Source of the DNA: Lentimicrobiaceae bacterium
GTDB lineage: Bacteria; Bacteroidota; Bacteroidia; Bacteroidales; JAGONC01
Assembly (NCBI GenBank): GCA_030621075.1
Contig: JAUXII010000017.1
Location: forward strand, 1 to 9,195
DNA length: 9,195 nucleotides
Direction: 5' to 3'
Made by a program: the position numbers and the translations under genes. The notes below the pieces were generated by a model, which was not told the DNA's origin, ran no database searches, and worked only from the letters and a program-made list of their open reading frames with translations. Positions 1 through 7,446 of the stretch are shown here, piece by piece (positions within the stretch are counted from its first letter, which is position 1; the number at the start of each line of letters is the position of its first letter).

Positions 1-1499
1 TTGATGATCTTGAGGAAATTCCCGATGAAGTAATTATTGGGTTGAACAAGAGGGATAAGCGGGTATTTGATCCTTATCGATTAAATATCAGTAGTGGCGA
101 AATGACCATGATAGCTGAGAACCCAGGCAATATTATGGGTTGGATGACCGATCATGATGGCAAACTGCGGGTAGCGATTGCTTCTGATGGCGTAAATCAG
201 AACCTGATGTATCGTGATACCGAAGAAGATGATTTCAGGATTGTATTGACCACTAATTTTAAAGAGACAGCCAGTCCCCTGTTTTTTACTTTTGATAACA
301 AAAACGTGTATGCTGTTTCAAATCTTGGGAGAGACAAAACGGCTTTTGTTGAGTTTGATATTGCAAATGGTAAAGAGATACGGACATTGTATGAAAACCC
401 GGAATATGATATAAGACGGGCCAGTTTCAGTAAAAAAAGAAAAGTCCTTCAAGCTGCTTATTATACCTCCTGGAAGTCGCAAAGGCACTATTTTGATGAA
501 GAGTTTAAAACATTGATTGAGAAGCTTGACAAAGAGCTTGGAGAGGGGAAATACGACATCGGCATTTATGACTCCAACAAAGAAGAAGATAAATACATTG
601 TTGGTACCACCAGCGACAGATCAAGGGTAACCTATTACCTTTACGATGTGAAGAGAGAAGAGTTAACCTATATTCATAAGGTTTGTCCCTGGTTGAAAGA
701 GGAAGATATGGCAGAAATGTATCCTTTGCAATTTCAGTCGCGTGATGGCTTAACCGTTCATGGTTATATTACCTTGCCAAGAGGTTATACTATGGAAGAT
801 GCCCGGGGTCTTCCTGTGGTGTTAAATCCTCATGGCGGTCCGAGTGCCAGAGACGCCTGGGGCTTTAATCCGGAGATTCAGTTTTTGGCAAACAGAGGAT
901 ATAGTATCCTGCAAATAAATTTCAGGGGATCAACCGGATATGGAAGAGAATTTCTTGAAGCAGGATATAAACGATGGGGAAAAGAGATGCAAAATGACCT
1001 CACCGATGGTGTTAATTGGCTGATAGAAGAGGGCATTGCCGACAAAGGCCGTGTAGCTGTTTATGGCGCCAGCTTCGGAGGCTATGCTACCCTAGCCGGA
1101 TTAGCTTTTACTCCCGGTCTTTACTGCTGTGGTGTTGACTATGTTGGCGTTTCAAATATTTTTACCATTCTCGAAAACATTCCTCCTTACTGGGAGCCAA
1201 TGCGCGAGATGTTATACGAAATGGTAGGCGACCCTGTTAAAGACAGTATACTTCTCAGAGAGATATCACCTGTATTCCATGCAGATAATATCATCGCTCC
1301 GTTATTTATTGCCCAGGGAGCTAACGACCCCAGGGTAAATAAAATTGAGTCTGACCAGATGGTTGAAGCGTTGAAAAAAAGAGGCATAGAGGTAGAGTAT
1401 ATGGTGAAAGACAATGAAGGTCATGGCTTCAGGAATGAAGAAAACCAATTTGACTTTTATGAGGCTATGGAGCTGTTTTTGGAAGAGCATATGAAATGA
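1..1499 (+). CDS. S9 family (prolyl oligopeptidase) serine peptidase, 5' end outside window
   Basis: This is an alpha/beta-hydrolase peptidase that probably cleaves short peptides at the C-terminal end of chosen residues. The reading frame is open from base 3 to the TGA at 1497-1499 (498 visible codons), so the gene begins upstream. A TTG at 42 lies inside the family motif IIGLNKRDKRVFDPYRLN and is not a start. The first half (to about 700) is the end of the N-terminal beta-propeller. The catalytic domain follows, with the oxyanion-hole motif HGGPSARDAWG (about 832-864), nucleophile motif GASFGGYA with Ser at 1071-1073, Asp in GANDPRVN at 1326-1328, and His in EGHGF at 1422-1424. The triad is complete, so the enzyme should be active. 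Acylaminoacyl-peptidase or dipeptidyl-peptidase specificity cannot be told apart here. Location is unknown because the N-terminus is missing. Family assignment is certain; substrate is not. Confidence 0.95.
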   Translation, partial: DDLEEIPDEVIIGLNKRDKRVFDPYRLNISSGEMTMIAENPGNIMGWMTDHDGKLRVAIASDGVNQNLMYRDTEEDDFRIVLTTNFKETASPLFFTFDNKNVYAVSNLGRDKTAFVEFDIANGKEIRTLYENPEYDIRRASFSKKRKVLQAAYYTSWKSQRHYFDEEFKTLIEKLDKELGEGKYDIGIYDSNKEEDKYIVGTTSDRSRVTYYLYDVKREELTYIHKVCPWLKEEDMAEMYPLQFQSRDGLTVHGYITLPRGYTMEDARGLPVVLNPHGGPSARDAWGFNPEIQFLANRGYSILQINFRGSTGYGREFLEAGYKRWGKEMQNDLTDGVNWLIEEGIADKGRVAVYGASFGGYATLAGLAFTPGLYCCGVDYVGVSNIFTILENIPPYWEPMREMLYEMVGDPVKDSILLREISPVFHADNIIAPLFIAQGANDPRVNKIESDQMVEALKKRGIEVEYMVKDNEGHGFRNEENQFDFYEAMELFLEEHMK

Positions 1500-1581
1500 T
1501 CCGCCAGGCGGACTTCGCTACGCTCAGCCTTGACCTTTCAACTTTCAATACTAAGGCAAACGTCGCTTTGCTCCGCCGTCA
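1500..1581. repeat. Intergenic composite of short repeats
   Basis: This stretch begins at the base after the peptidase stop codon. It holds a perfect inverted repeat TCCGCC-A-GGCGGA (1500-1512), then two imperfect direct copies of an 18-nt GC-rich unit, ACTTCGCTACGCTCAGCC (1512-1529) and ACGTCGCTTTGCTCCGCC (1560-1577), which match at 14 of 18 positions. Two perfect CTTTCAA heptamers lie between them. GC content is visibly higher than in the flanking genes. From memory, CTTCGCTACGCTCAG-type blocks are common dispersed intergenic repeats in Bacteroidota. No T-tract follows the inverted repeat, so it is not a typical intrinsic terminator. Confidence 0.6.
1535..1548. repeat. Tandem heptamer CTTTCAA x2
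   Basis: Two perfect head-to-tail copies of CTTTCAA occupy 1535-1541 and 1542-1548. The seven bases before them match at about four positions, and nothing matches after. This is a minimal array that would mean little alone; it is listed because three other arrays of about the same period, with different sequences, occur at gene edges in this window. Confidence 0.5.
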
Positions 1582-1607
1582 ACTGACAGCATAATTTACT
1601 AACTTTG
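1567..1607 (+). promoter_or_regulatory. Candidate promoter of the SDR gene, possibly leaderless
   Basis: TAACTTTG at 1600-1607 matches the Bacteroidota -7 consensus TAnnTTTG exactly and ends 4 nt before the ATG at 1612. In the usual geometry, transcription would then start at or next to the A of the start codon. No TTTG lies at the right distance for this box. An alternative pairs TTTG at 1567-1570 with a weaker box TAATTTAC at 1592-1599 (21-nt spacer), which would give a leader of about 8 nt. Either reading leaves almost no 5' untranslated region, and no Shine-Dalgarno sequence is visible. Confidence 0.4.
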
Positions 1608-1611
1608 CTTC

Positions 1612-2616
1612 ATGATACTTGTTACAGGCGGAACGGGATTTGTAGGATCCTATCTCCTTTATGACCTCATTCGTAAAAACTACCCTGTTAGGGCGATTAA
1701 ACGCCAAAGTAGCAACCTGCAGTGGGTTAGGAATGTGTTTGAATTTCTTTCCGATGACCATACACTTTTTCAAAAAATCGAATGGGTAAATGGTGATATC
1801 CTTGATGTTTTTTCCCTGGAAGAGGCGATGCGTGGCGTAACAGATGTTTATCATTGCGCTGCAACTGTCTCCTTGATTCCACGTGAAAGAAGGTCCATTA
1901 TAAAAAACAACATTGAGGGAACAGCTAATGTTGTTAATGCAGCACTTGTAAAAAACATTCGGAAACTTTGCCATGTCAGTTCGATAGCTGCTGTGGGGAA
2001 TAACCCTGAGGGGAAATTTATTGATGAAAAAACAGTATGGGTGCCATCAAACAAAAATTCAGCATACCGGATTAGCAAATATGAGTCAGAACTGGAAGTT
2101 TGGAGGGGAATTGCTGAAGGGCTGAAGGCTGTAATTGTTAATCCATCAGTAATTCTGGGCAGAACCAATCCTGCCGGTCAGTCAGGCCGGTTAATACACA
2201 ACATCTATAAAAATTCAGCCTTTTATACAACAGGTATAAATGGATATATTGGCGTTAAGGATGTTTCGCGCGCCATGATTGGCTTAATGGAGCATGATAT
2301 CAAAAACGAACAGTTTATTTTGTCAGCCGAAAATCTATCATATAAAGAACTTTTTTCAATGATTGCCAAAAGCTTCCACAAAAAAAAACCACACATCCGC
2401 ATCCCTTCGTTTATACTTGAGGTAGGCTGGCGAGCAGAAAAAATTCGTAGCTTTCTATCAGGAAACGAACCTATTATAACAAAATCAATGGCCCGGAATG
2501 CAATCAGTCAATATCATTTCAATGGAAACAAAATAAAGGATTACCTGGATTTTGAATACTCCCCTGTGCCGGAGGTTGTTACGGAAATGTGTAATATGAT
2601 TCGGTTAATGGGGTAA
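1612..2616 (+). CDS. Extended SDR, NAD-dependent epimerase/dehydratase family protein
   Basis: This is a 334-residue cytoplasmic oxidoreductase of the extended short-chain dehydrogenase/reductase family, closest in feel to the dihydroflavonol-4-reductase / 3-beta-HSD-like group. The Rossmann motif TGGTGFVG lies at residues 5-12, the catalytic serine pair at S123-S124 (HVSSIAAVG), and the YxxxK motif at Y152-K156 (SAYRISKY), all with normal spacing. The C-terminal third is the variable substrate domain. The start is firm: TAA occurs in frame at 1600-1602, ATG 1612 is the next possible start, and the Rossmann motif begins five residues later. The last codons (tta atg ggg taa) form part of an octamer repeat. 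It is convergent with the lytic transglycosylase gene. The substrate (sugar, steroid-like or flavonoid-like) cannot be read from the sequence. Confidence 0.92.
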   Translation: MILVTGGTGFVGSYLLYDLIRKNYPVRAIKRQSSNLQWVRNVFEFLSDDHTLFQKIEWVNGDILDVFSLEEAMRGVTDVYHCAATVSLIPRERRSIIKNNIEGTANVVNAALVKNIRKLCHVSSIAAVGNNPEGKFIDEKTVWVPSNKNSAYRISKYESELEVWRGIAEGLKAVIVNPSVILGRTNPAGQSGRLIHNIYKNSAFYTTGINGYIGVKDVSRAMIGLMEHDIKNEQFILSAENLSYKELFSMIAKSFHKKKPHIRIPSFILEVGWRAEKIRSFLSGNEPIITKSMARNAISQYHFNGNKIKDYLDFEYSPVPEVVTEMCNMIRLMG

Positions 2617-2651
2617 TGGGATAATGCGATAATGATTTAATGGGTAATGGG
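2606..2651. repeat. Degenerate TAATGGG(G) tandem array across the SDR stop codon
   Basis: TAATG recurs at 2606, 2614, 2622, 2630, 2638 and 2645. The first four intervals are 8 nt (units TAATGGGG, TAATGGGA, TAATGCGA, TAATGATT), and the last units are 7 nt (TAATGGG, TAATGGG). The first unit lies inside the SDR coding region and the second supplies its TAA stop. The array fills about half of the gap between the two convergent genes. No convincing intrinsic terminator was found in the rest of the gap (to 2691). Confidence 0.75.
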
Positions 2652-2691
2652 TTGGAAGGTTCTACTGTTCTTTTGAGGACTGGCGATGATA

Positions 2692-4146
2692 TTAATTAAT
2701 TACATTCCTATAATGATCATACCTCTCAATGATCTCGTTGACAAAATTATATGGCTCTTCTCCGCGGGCATAACCATAATAAACAACCGGATCATTGTAG
2801 TATTTAGGATCAGATTTGTTTCGTAAATAGTAATCAACATTACCATTCCACTTTGTAGGATCTTTGTCATATTTCTCTGCCAGTCTCATAGCATCAAAAA
2901 CATGAGCAACTCCAACATTATATGAGGCCATAACAAATTTTATTCTTTCCTGATCATCTTCAACGAGATCTTCAAACTGGTTATCAAGCCATCTTAAAAA
3001 TTTAACACCGGCAATAATATTCTCGTCAGGCGGCGAAAGACTATCAACACCATATTTCTCGGCTGTACGCGGCATCAGCTGCATTAATCCAAAAGCACCC
3101 ACCCAGGATCTTACATCCGGATTAAATCCTGATTCCTGATAGACCAATGATGCCAATAACCTCCAGTCCCAGTTTAATTTAATGCTTTGTTCCTTAATAA
3201 TATCGTCATACATAGATATCTTCCCTCCGGTAACGGAATGGTATTCACTCTGTGTGATTTTAACTGATCGGGGGTTCTTGAAGTATTTGTTATAAATAAA
3301 CCTTGATTCGGCCGACCGCTTAAATTCTTCAATCCATAAATTAACTTCATTGAGCAACATATCCGATTCCTTTCCAACAGCCCAGGCAAGATGTTGCGGA
3401 AAGCTCACCGGTGTGGCAATGTCAATATCCGAATAATATTTCTGATTTACAAGGGCGACATTTTCATCACTGATCGTGTAATCAATTTCACCCATTGCTA
3501 CCTGACGTATCAATTGCTCAGCAATTCTATGCGGATCCTCAATAATGTATATTGTATCACCAATCTCATCTTCCAGATTTTTAAGCCGCTCAATGAAAGA
3601 GGAGTTTTTTTGTACATGGATGGTCTTGCCTGCCAGGTCGAGCTGGTTTCTGATCAAATAAGATTCTACCTCATCCCAGGTTTTCATTTTGCGCCAGTTA
3701 GCAGGTTTGCGCTGAATTAAAACCTGTTTCGTCTGGCCAATCGGGTTGGTAAAATCAATAAACTCACTCCTTTCTTTTGTAATAGTCAGGTCAGAAGCTA
3801 TTAGATCGCATCCCCCGTTGGATAAACAATTAAAGGCCTGTTCCAGATCATTATTTACATTTATCTCGAGTTTTACGTCCAGGTAGTTGGCGAACGATTT
3901 CAATAACTCATACTGATAACCCATTGGCGTTCCGCGATATACAAAATAACTAGTGGAATTATAATCGGTAGTGGCTATTAGTTTACCTCTTTCCCTGATC
4001 TCAGCCAGCAGGCTATGTTCTTCTCCTTTGAAGGCCTCTGCTTTCTGCTTTTCCTTTGAAGCAGGAGAAGAACAAGTTGATAAAATAACAATTAGCAATA
4101 AAAAAGCAGGCGACAGAATAATTTTCCCTATGTGTCGGCTTACCAT
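2692..4146 (-). CDS. MltF-like membrane-bound lytic transglycosylase (SBP_bac_3 + SLT), probable lipoprotein
   Basis: This 484-residue envelope enzyme joins a solute-binding-protein family 3 module to a soluble-lytic-transglycosylase (goose-lysozyme-like) domain, the order found in MltF. Known family members cleave the MurNAc-GlcNAc bond of peptidoglycan, releasing 1,6-anhydro-MurNAc ends. Residues 9-24 are a hydrophobic signal followed by Cys25 in LSTC, a lipobox-like site with the less usual Thr at -1. SBP_bac_3 covers about 46-292, with the family signature DLIASDLTITKERSEFIDF around 114-132. SLT covers about 312-425: catalytic Glu338 in YQESGFNP, GLMQLMP at 353-359 and ASYNVG at 407-412. 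The usual aromatic tail follows. All key motifs are intact. It lies 61 nt downstream of the OmpA-type gene on the same strand and is probably the last gene of that operon. What the binding module senses is unknown. Confidence 0.92.
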   Translation of the reverse strand: MVSRHIGKIILSPAFLLLIVILSTCSSPASKEKQKAEAFKGEEHSLLAEIRERGKLIATTDYNSTSYFVYRGTPMGYQYELLKSFANYLDVKLEINVNNDLEQAFNCLSNGGCDLIASDLTITKERSEFIDFTNPIGQTKQVLIQRKPANWRKMKTWDEVESYLIRNQLDLAGKTIHVQKNSSFIERLKNLEDEIGDTIYIIEDPHRIAEQLIRQVAMGEIDYTISDENVALVNQKYYSDIDIATPVSFPQHLAWAVGKESDMLLNEVNLWIEEFKRSAESRFIYNKYFKNPRSVKITQSEYHSVTGGKISMYDDIIKEQSIKLNWDWRLLASLVYQESGFNPDVRSWVGAFGLMQLMPRTAEKYGVDSLSPPDENIIAGVKFLRWLDNQFEDLVEDDQERIKFVMASYNVGVAHVFDAMRLAEKYDKDPTKWNGNVDYYLRNKSDPKYYNDPVVYYGYARGEEPYNFVNEIIERYDHYRNVIN

Positions 4147-4207
4147 AAATGCTCTATTTGGTTTAACTCAAAAAACAATACCTGTTAAAAAAGCAGGAAT
4201 GTATATA

Positions 4208-6301
4208 CTATTTACTTAATACCTTAAACTCAGTCCGTCTGTTCGTTTGACGGCCATCTTCCGAATCGTTTGACGCAATTGGCTGGGTTTCGCCATAACC
4301 AACATAAGCCATTCTACCTACAAAAATACCTTTATCGGTTAAATATTCAACAACGGCTTTTGCCCTTGCTTCTGATAACTGCTGATTATATAAGTCAGAA
4401 CCAACATTGTCTGTATGTCCCGATATTTCGATCTTCAAGGTTGGAATGTCATTAAGCATTTTCGCAAGCCTGTTCAGCTCTGCAGCTGACTCGGGACGCA
4501 AGGTTGCTTTATCAAAATCAAAGAAAATATTCTTCAAAACAATCTTACTTCCCACCTCTACTTTATTCAGCATGATATCCATGTAAATCTCCTGTACAAT
4601 TGTTGAAGGGGGGATAATCAGATTCTCAGAGTGGAACATGTATTCCTTAGCTTTGATGCCAAAACCATAATTTTTTCCTGATGGCAACGAAACCATATAT
4701 TCTCCGGTACGTGTATTTGATTCAAAGCTGGCCACAAGGCGTCCAAGTTCATTGTCATAAATTTCAACAATCACCCCTCCCAGCGGGCTTAACGTAACGG
4801 CATCCATGATCCGCCCTTTAACAATGGCAATCTGAGTTTCTTTTATTTCTACCTTTCTCTCTAAAATAACGTCATCGACGGGCTCCATTAAAAATGCCAG
4901 GTAATCATAATCATTCTGAAATACTACGGGTTTTTCAGGACCAAGGATTGTAATCATGTAAATATCACGATGCCCGTAACCGTCCGGATCAAACGATGAA
5001 TAATAGGCATGCCTTCCATCCCGGGAAAAAGAAAAGAAAATATCATCATCCGGTGTATTTATCGGATAGCCCAAATTTTCCGGGAGAGACCACTTCCCAT
5101 CCTCAAATACTGATTTAAAAATATCATACCCTCCCATTGTATTATGGCCTGTTGAACTAAAATAAAGAGTTTTACCATCCACATTCATAAAAACACCTTG
5201 TTCGTCATATGGGGTATTAATAACACCCCCCAGGTTAACTGCATCCTCATAATCCAGTTTATCTCTGTTTCCTTTAATGCTTAACTCACTCAAGTAAATA
5301 TCCTTCCCGCCAAACCCTCCTGGCTTATCACTAACAAAATACAATCCTTTCATATCTGGGGAGAATGATGCCGAGCTTTCATGGAAATCGGTATTGATCT
5401 CTTTTGGAAGGCGTTTTGGCGCCTTCCATAATCCATCTTCCTTTATACGGCACTCATAAATATCGCCTCCATTATCCTCTCCCTTGTATATCAGGGCGTG
5501 TTTACCATCTGGCGACACCCCAACAATTGCATCGTGCGAGTCAGTATTTAAAGGACTGCCGGGATTTGTTGCTTTTGTCCATCTTTCGTCTATTTTTCTG
5601 GAAATATAAATATCCTCAAAATACATTAGATCAAAAGGATCTGTTTTTTTTCCTGTTGTATTGTCTCTGCTGGAAGTGAACATAAGTACGGTTTCATCCG
5701 CATTAATATATGGTCCGTACTCAGGAAATTTAGTGTTCACCTGTGGCCCAAGGTTATCAATAAATAGCCTAACAGGATTGCGAATCATCTCTTTGGCTAC
5801 GTTGCATTCCGATATTTTTTTATCAATCTCATCGCCTAACTGTGACAATTCATGCGGCGATAACGATCCTTTGTATTCATTATACCGGCCAATTGCTTTA
5901 CCCAGGTTTAAATTTAGATGATATCCCTGAGCCAATAAATAGACTATGTCGGGGCGGATATTCGGATCCAGCAGGAGGGCTTTCTCCAGATAAGGAACTG
6001 ATTTAATCTTTTGAATGGTCTTCAGATAGCATTTCCCAATTTTGTAATTCAACAATGCATTATTGGAATTAAAATCGTTTGCTTTCAGATAATATTCAAT
6101 CGCTAAGGAATAAACCGGTATGTCATCATAAAAACATTTATCTCCCGCCTTAATTTCCTTAATGGCTTCTTTGAGTGCGTTTTTTTGTTCAGGAGGAAAA
6201 TTCTCCTTTTCAAACAAAACATTTGTCTGCCCTGCAATTTGCCAGGAAAAAGCAAACAAAAAAAGAATAATGACCGTAGTTTTGGATCGAATTCTCTTCA
6301 T
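4208..6301 (-). CDS. PorE-type OmpA family protein: TPR, PD40 propeller, CRD, OmpA domain
   Basis: This is a 697-residue exported envelope protein. Residues 1-24 are a signal peptide with a likely cut before Gln25 (QIAG/QTN) and no lipobox Cys. A TPR-like region covers about 45-160. At least five PD40/WD40-like propeller motifs follow at about 195-450 (for example VSPDGKHALI, FSPDMKGLYFVSD, NVDGKTLYFSS, FSRDGRHAYYSS). A carboxypeptidase-regulatory-like fold lies at about 494-570 (VKGRIMDAVTLSPLGG). The OmpA C-terminal peptidoglycan-binding domain covers about 588-697, with HTDNVGS and LSEAR, so the usual peptidoglycan-contact Asp (D631) and Arg (R646) are present. This order is that of PorE (PG1058 of Porphyromonas gingivalis), a type IX secretion component, but Bacteroidota carry many paralogs of this build and no por gene is nearby, so no symbol is given. 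Its start is 2 nt after the TPR gene's stop, a strong sign of co-transcription. Confidence 0.93.
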   Translation of the reverse strand: MKRIRSKTTVIILFLFAFSWQIAGQTNVLFEKENFPPEQKNALKEAIKEIKAGDKCFYDDIPVYSLAIEYYLKANDFNSNNALLNYKIGKCYLKTIQKIKSVPYLEKALLLDPNIRPDIVYLLAQGYHLNLNLGKAIGRYNEYKGSLSPHELSQLGDEIDKKISECNVAKEMIRNPVRLFIDNLGPQVNTKFPEYGPYINADETVLMFTSSRDNTTGKKTDPFDLMYFEDIYISRKIDERWTKATNPGSPLNTDSHDAIVGVSPDGKHALIYKGEDNGGDIYECRIKEDGLWKAPKRLPKEINTDFHESSASFSPDMKGLYFVSDKPGGFGGKDIYLSELSIKGNRDKLDYEDAVNLGGVINTPYDEQGVFMNVDGKTLYFSSTGHNTMGGYDIFKSVFEDGKWSLPENLGYPINTPDDDIFFSFSRDGRHAYYSSFDPDGYGHRDIYMITILGPEKPVVFQNDYDYLAFLMEPVDDVILERKVEIKETQIAIVKGRIMDAVTLSPLGGVIVEIYDNELGRLVASFESNTRTGEYMVSLPSGKNYGFGIKAKEYMFHSENLIIPPSTIVQEIYMDIMLNKVEVGSKIVLKNIFFDFDKATLRPESAAELNRLAKMLNDIPTLKIEISGHTDNVGSDLYNQQLSEARAKAVVEYLTDKGIFVGRMAYVGYGETQPIASNDSEDGRQTNRRTEFKVLSK

Positions 6302-6303
6302 GG

Positions 6304-7443
6304 TTATTTTTTACAACTTCTTAAATATTCTTTAGCCTTTTCACTCCCCAGATCCGCTGCTTTTTGCCAATCGGCACATGCCCCTTCTTCGTCCCTGAGC
6401 ATTTCTTTCGAGATACCCCTGTTCAGATAAGTATCAACACTATTGGGGTCTTGCGCAATCACATCATCATAATCAATCACAGCACCGGTATAATTTTTAA
6501 GCTTATACTTTGCATTTCCCCTGTTGTTTAAAGCAGGTAAGTACTTGTTGTTTATCTCAAGCGCTTTAGAAAAATCCTCAATAGAAGCTTCGTAATCTTC
6601 AAGGAAAAATTTTGCCATACCCCGGTTATTAAAGGCAATGTAATAGTTGGGCTTGACCTTTACAGAGGCAGTAAAATCAGCAAGCGCCCCTTCATAATCG
6701 CCAAGCTGCATTTTAATACCACCAAGATCGTTAAATGCAAAATAGAGAGCCGGGTTTAAAAGGGTGGCTTTGTAATAATCATTCAATGCCTTTTCGGGAT
6801 GGTTAAGCTTCTGATAGGCGCTTCCACGGTCATTATACGCATAGGCAAAATCGTTCTTAAGCATAATTGCCCGGGTGTAATCATCAACGGCTAATTCATA
6901 TTCTCCGCTTTCAAAATGAATTCCTCCCCGGTAATAAAAAGCTTTAGGATTATTGGGTTCCAATGCAATCGCACTATTATAATCTTCTTTTGCTTCTTCT
7001 TTTGCTCCAAGGGCATATCTTGTCAGTCCGCGACCAAAATAGGCTCTCGCTGTGGGGTTGATCGCAATAGCTTTGTTAAAATCATCAAGTGCACCCGGGT
7101 AGTCTTCCAATTTGTACCTGATAAATCCACGATTATACAGCGCTTTGAAAAAATCAGGTTTTAACTGAAGCGTTTTATTAAAAGCCTGAATTGCTGAATC
7201 AAGATGGTCATCTTCATACCAATCAATTGCTTTATTGTATAAAACCTCCGCCTGTTGATCGTCAACCTGAAGAGAATCAGGATTTCCAGAACCTGTAAAG
7301 ACTTGTTCCTGCGCAAAAACCTGTGATGCTGAGTATAAAAAAAGAACAAAAAATAAAACCCCGGTTACGTAAGATGTAAGATGTAAAAGAAAAAAAGTAT
7401 GCACATTTTTTCTTTCAACAACCATATTCCTTTTATTGTTCAT
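6304..7443 (-). CDS. Exported TPR-repeat protein (nine TPRs)
   Basis: This 379-residue protein is almost wholly tetratricopeptide repeats. Nine 34-residue units run from about 66 to 366, each with the YNRG/FNNRG...YxxAxxDFxxAIxxxP pattern. It should form a superhelical scaffold that binds other proteins. The N-terminus has a long charged stretch (1-16) and then a hydrophobic segment (about 29-40) ending QVFA/QEQ, a plausible signal peptidase I site, so the TPRs probably lie in the periplasm. The chosen start is ATG 7443; the frame reaches a stop seven codons upstream (7465-7467), so only short extensions are possible. Met7 (ATG at 7425, preceded by AAAAGGAAT) is a credible alternative and would give a more ordinary signal peptide. 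Codons 20-26 are built from a GTAAGAT-type repeat. It is the first gene of the three-gene operon. No enzymatic domain is visible and the partner is unknown. Confidence 0.9.
   Translation of the reverse strand: MNNKRNMVVERKNVHTFFLLHLTSYVTGVLFFVLFLYSASQVFAQEQVFTGSGNPDSLQVDDQQAEVLYNKAIDWYEDDHLDSAIQAFNKTLQLKPDFFKALYNRGFIRYKLEDYPGALDDFNKAIAINPTARAYFGRGLTRYALGAKEEAKEDYNSAIALEPNNPKAFYYRGGIHFESGEYELAVDDYTRAIMLKNDFAYAYNDRGSAYQKLNHPEKALNDYYKATLLNPALYFAFNDLGGIKMQLGDYEGALADFTASVKVKPNYYIAFNNRGMAKFFLEDYEASIEDFSKALEINNKYLPALNNRGNAKYKLKNYTGAVIDYDDVIAQDPNSVDTYLNRGISKEMLRDEEGACADWQKAADLGSEKAKEYLRSCKK
7369..7385. repeat. Tandem heptamer GTAAGAT inside the TPR gene
   Basis: GTAAGAT occurs at 7369-7375 and 7376-7382, with a third partial copy from 7383 (gtaa). 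Read on the - strand it encodes residues 20-26 of the TPR protein (LHLTSYV), just before the hydrophobic core of the signal peptide. A gain or loss of one 7-nt unit here would shift the reading frame. Confidence 0.6.
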
Positions 7444-7446
7444 ATG

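Noticed and set aside
42..44. TTG as the start of the peptidase gene
   Set aside because: The frame stays open to the window edge and the codons before TTG continue a conserved S9-peptidase motif, so the gene begins outside the window.
1579..1974. Long open frames on the opposite strand of the SDR and of other genes
   Set aside because: They overlap genes with complete family motifs, have no recognisable domain and have no upstream signals; they are shadows.
4181..4197. Inverted repeat CCTG...CAGG with A/T runs between the OmpA-type gene and the transglycosylase gene, as a terminator
   Set aside because: The stem is only 4 bp plus a wobble with an AT loop, too weak to call. Read-through to the transglycosylase gene is more likely.
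2692..7443. The - strand genes as a type IX secretion (por/gld) locus
   Set aside because: Only the PorE-like domain order is seen. No PorK, L, M, N, P or Sov/SprA-like gene is in the window, so a por assignment is not supported.
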